Assembly: GCA_937950105.1 (NCBI GenBank)
Contig: CALFEM010000397.1
Coordinates: 1 to 7,624 of the forward strand
DNA from: an uncultured Alphaproteobacteria bacterium
GTDB taxonomy: Bacteria; Pseudomonadota; Alphaproteobacteria; Rhizobiales; Hyphomicrobiaceae
Direction: 5' to 3'
Length of the DNA: 7,624 nucleotides
The position numbers and the translations under genes are program-made. Shown one piece after another: positions 6,307 through 7,624 of the stretch. Below the pieces are notes generated by a model, which had not been told where the DNA came from, did not search any database, and saw nothing but the letters and a program-made list of their open reading frames with translations. The first letter of the stretch is position 1, and every line of letters starts with the position of its first letter.

Positions 6307-6331
6307 GAAGGAGGGCGCCAGGCCCTCCTTC
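6307..6331. terminator. Terminator hairpin between the GH114-type gene and ctrA (convergent)
   Basis: GAAGGAGGGC (6307-6316) and GCCCTCCTTC (6322-6331) form a perfect 10-bp stem with a 5-nt loop. It lies 60 nt beyond the ctrA stop codon and 70 nt beyond the stop of the facing gene. On the minus strand the stem is followed by the T-rich GTTGGTTT, so it best fits termination of ctrA but may work both ways. Confidence 0.7.
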
Positions 6332-6390
6332 TGAATAATGCGAAACATGTCGGCGCGGAAAAAGCGCTCGATTTGTCGGCCAGTCGCGGA

Positions 6391-7089
6391 TCAGGCAGCG
6401 GCGTGTTTGTCGTCGTTGGGATCGCGCAGCACATAGCCGCGACCCCACACGGTCTCGATATAGTGCTCGCCGCCGGTCGCCGTCTGCAGCTTCTTGCGGA
6501 GCTTGCAGATGAACACGTCGATGATCTTGAGTTCAGGCTCGTCCATACCGCCGTAGAGATGGTTGAGGAACATCTCCTTGGTGAGCGTGGTGCCCTTGCG
6601 CAGCGAGAGCAGCTCGAGCATCTGGTATTCCTTGCCCGTCAGGTGCACGCGCTGTCCGTTGACCTCGACGGTCTTGGTGTCGAGATTGACGCGCAGATCG
6701 CCGGTCTCGATGACCGACTGTGCGTGCCCCTTGGAACGACGGACGATGGCGTGGATACGCGCTACCAGCTCGTCCTTGTGGAACGGCTTGGTCAGATAGT
6801 CGTCGGCACCGAAGCCGAGACCGCGCACCTTGTCCTCGATGCCGGCGTGGCCGGAGAGGATGAGGATCGGCGTCTGCACCTTGGCGACGCGCAGCATTTT
6901 CAGCACGTCGTAACCGCTCATGTCCGGCAGGCCGAGATCCAGCAGGATGATGTCGTAGTCGTAGAGCTTGCCGAGGTCGACGCCTTCCTCGCCAAGATCG
7001 GTGGTGTAGATATTGAAACCTTCGGACTGGAGCATCAACTCGATGCTCTGCGCCGTGGCGCTGTCGTCCTCGATCAGTAGAACCCGCAT
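6391..7089 (-). CDS. ctrA: Cell cycle response regulator CtrA
   Basis: 232 residues, full length; ATG 7089 with AGAGAGGA 9 nt upstream. It is an OmpR-family regulator: receiver domain (about 1-115) with acidic Asp8/Asp9, phospho-acceptor Asp51 ([12 protein letters not shown]), Ser79 (ILSG) and Lys101 (TKPF), then a winged-helix DNA-binding domain (about 125-225). The segments [64 protein letters not shown] and [13 protein letters not shown] are near-invariant CtrA sequence. In Alphaproteobacteria CtrA is phosphorylated through the CckA-ChpT relay. It binds TTAA-N7-TTAA sites to control division, flagellar and other genes and, in Caulobacter, to block origin firing. The protein ends in Ala-Ala-Ala, like the Ala-Ala tail needed for ClpXP degradation of Caulobacter CtrA. 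Gly53 and His81 differ from residues I recall as usual (Asn and Leu/Ser). Confidence 0.97.
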   Translation of the reverse strand: MRVLLIEDDSATAQSIELMLQSEGFNIYTTDLGEEGVDLGKLYDYDIILLDLGLPDMSGYDVLKMLRVAKVQTPILILSGHAGIEDKVRGLGFGADDYLTKPFHKDELVARIHAIVRRSKGHAQSVIETGDLRVNLDTKTVEVNGQRVHLTGKEYQMLELLSLRKGTTLTKEMFLNHLYGGMDEPELKIIDVFICKLRKKLQTATGGEHYIETVWGRGYVLRDPNDDKHAAA

Positions 7090-7165
7090 TCTAGATTCCT
7101 CTCTTCCCCGGCATTCCCGCCGGGCCCCGCTGCCCCGATGTGAAGAGAACGCAACTCGGTGCTCG

Positions 7166-7180
7166 CTAATCCATCGTTAG
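7166..7180 (-). promoter_or_regulatory. CtrA-box-like site CTAA-N7-TTAG
   Basis: CTAA (7166-7169) and TTAG (7177-7180) are separated by exactly 7 nt. They match the TTAA-N7-TTAA CtrA consensus at 6 of 8 positions on either strand because the site is palindromic. It lies 77-91 bases upstream of the ctrA start, a position compatible with autoregulation as known in Caulobacter. Confidence 0.45.
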
Positions 7181-7197
7181 GAAAGTACCGCCGAGAG

Positions 7198-7213
7198 GTT
7201 AACAAACCCTAAT
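7198..7213 (-). promoter_or_regulatory. GTTAAC half-site cluster, possible CtrA binding
   Basis: GTTAAC (7198-7203) contains the TTAAC half-site on both strands. On the minus strand it is preceded by TTAG 6 nt away (TTAG-N6-TTAAC), one base short of the canonical 7-nt spacing. It lies about 110-125 bases upstream of the ctrA start. Confidence 0.35.
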
Positions 7214-7311
7214 TTTGTCTTGCCCCACGTCGCAGTTTTCGCGTTCGCCCGGCAACCTGCCGGACAGAACGCGCACTGCGCCTCATGCCCGCTGCCGACG
7301 GCGCCGCCGGC

Positions 7312-7446
7312 ATGAGCCAGCCGATCCCCGTCGGCCACCCGCAAACGGGAAGCGACACCCCAGACGTACCGATCAACGAGACGATTCTCCCGCGCCTTCC
7401 GAACGACCTGAACCGCCCCGGGTTTGCCGGAGGCTCCAACTCTTGA
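7312..7446 (+). other. Short reading frame running into the insertion sequence, possible interrupted gene
   Basis: The ATG at 7312 opens a 44-codon frame beginning MSQPIPVGHPQTGSD and ending at TGA 7444-7446, inside the insertion sequence; an earlier in-frame ATG is at 7285. Of the 32 codons before the IS end, about four fifths end in G or C, like the real genes here. No good ribosome binding site is visible and I recognise no homologue. It may be the 5' end of a gene cut by the IS, or chance in GC-rich DNA. Confidence 0.2.
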
Positions 7447-7624
7447 GAGACTGGAACCATGACGAACCAAGCCAAATCCCCGAAGTTCTCCCCCGAGGTG
7501 CGTGAGCGCGCCGTCCGGATGGTGCTCGATCACGCCGGTGACTACCCGTCGCAGTGGGCTGCGATCGCCTCGATCGCGGCCAAGATCGGCTGCACGGCGC
7601 AGACGCTGTCCAACTGGGTCAAGC
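7409..7624 (+). mobile_element. Left end of an IS3-family insertion sequence, cut by the window edge
   Basis: The element is recognised by its first gene, an IS3-type OrfA at 7459. The sequence TGAACCGCCCCGGGTTTGCC from 7409 looks like the left terminal inverted repeat (IS3 ends start with TG). It sits 50 bases before the OrfA start, the usual distance. The right end, the frameshifted OrfB integrase and the target duplication are outside the window, so the exact boundary and group are uncertain. Confidence 0.7.
7459..7624 (+). CDS. IS3-family transposase OrfA, N-terminal part
   Basis: 55 codons are visible from ATG 7459; the gene continues past the window. The N-terminus [20 protein letters not shown], followed by [18 protein letters not shown] and LSNWVK, is the classic start of IS3-family OrfA (HTH_Tnp_1 / COG2963). 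Two helices lead into a helix-turn-helix ending in the T-L-x-x-W-V motif that binds the element's inverted repeats. In intact elements OrfA is joined to the DDE integrase OrfB by a programmed -1 frameshift, which cannot be checked here. The ribosome binding site is weak (GGAA at 7453-7456), normal for IS genes. It reads away from ctrA. The visible part has no stop or frameshift, so the element may be recent and active. Confidence 0.9.
   Translation, partial: MTNQAKSPKFSPEVRERAVRMVLDHAGDYPSQWAAIASIAAKIGCTAQTLSNWVK

Larger units (their letters stand above)
7090..7408 (-). promoter_or_regulatory. Upstream region of ctrA (319 bases, no established gene)
   Basis: This gap runs from the ctrA start to the insertion sequence. 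It holds the ctrA ribosome binding site, a GATTC (GANTC, CcrM methylation-type) at 7094-7098, two CtrA-box-like sequences (7166-7180 and 7198-7213), and a second GATTC at 7383-7387. A hairpin with perfect 8-bp arms CTCATGCC (7282-7289) and GGCATGAG (7309-7316) is also present. The part nearest ctrA (7160-7220) is clearly AT-richer than its surroundings, as expected for promoters. I could not fix -35/-10 boxes with confidence. Confidence 0.6.

Noticed and set aside
6373..7080. Plus-strand 235-codon frame antisense to ctrA
   Set aside because: It is the exact complement of the strongly conserved ctrA; its open state follows from third-position G/C bias.
7215..7505. Plus-strand 96-codon frame crossing the IS boundary
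   Set aside because: Arg/Pro-rich, spans the IS end and overlaps the real OrfA in another frame; no support for expression.
1..7624. Search for CRISPR arrays, tRNA or rRNA genes, toxin-antitoxin pairs or defence genes
   Set aside because: No regularly spaced repeats, cloverleaf-like sequences or recognisable defence proteins were seen on either strand.

Overview
The window looks like chromosomal DNA of a GC-rich alphaproteobacterium, most likely of the order Hyphomicrobiales (Rhizobiales). The main evidence is a complete, highly conserved ctrA, the cell-cycle master response regulator found almost only in Alphaproteobacteria. The strong G/C third-position bias and the small secreted proteins fit this. 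A heme d1 biosynthesis gene (nirF type) at the left edge suggests the strain has, or had, the cytochrome cd1 route of denitrification. I cannot name a genus from this sequence.

Layout, left to right. Bases 1-754 hold the 3' part of a nirF-like beta-propeller gene, followed by a hairpin. Bases 900-1319 encode a 139-residue protein with a C-terminal helix-turn-helix module resembling the Myb/SANT-like DNA-binding region of GcrA. Bases 1529-2686 encode a 12-helix MFS transporter. Bases 2760-3020 encode a two-helix membrane protein with a strong ribosome binding site. Bases 3175-3666 and 3845-4228 encode two small exported proteins, separated by a perfect 14-bp terminator hairpin. All of these are on the plus strand.

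A hairpin at 4251-4283 separates them from a minus-strand metallo-beta-lactamase-fold hydrolase (glyoxalase II-like, 4309-4968). Divergent from it is a membrane-anchored GH114/TM1410-type protein (5172-6236, TTG start). That gene converges on ctrA (6391-7089, minus), with a hairpin at 6307-6331 between them. Upstream of ctrA are sequences resembling CtrA boxes. About 320 bp from its start, the left end of an IS3-family insertion sequence begins and runs off the window.

The genes do not form one pathway. They read as housekeeping and accessory single genes around a regulatory locus (ctrA), next to the end of a denitrification cluster. I see no CRISPR array, tRNA, rRNA, toxin-antitoxin pair or defence system, and no convincing undescribed multi-gene system. 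The best points to follow up are the ctrA upstream region (autoregulatory boxes, IS insertion, possibly interrupted reading frame), the GcrA-like small protein, the solitary GH114-type protein and the four-cysteine secreted protein.
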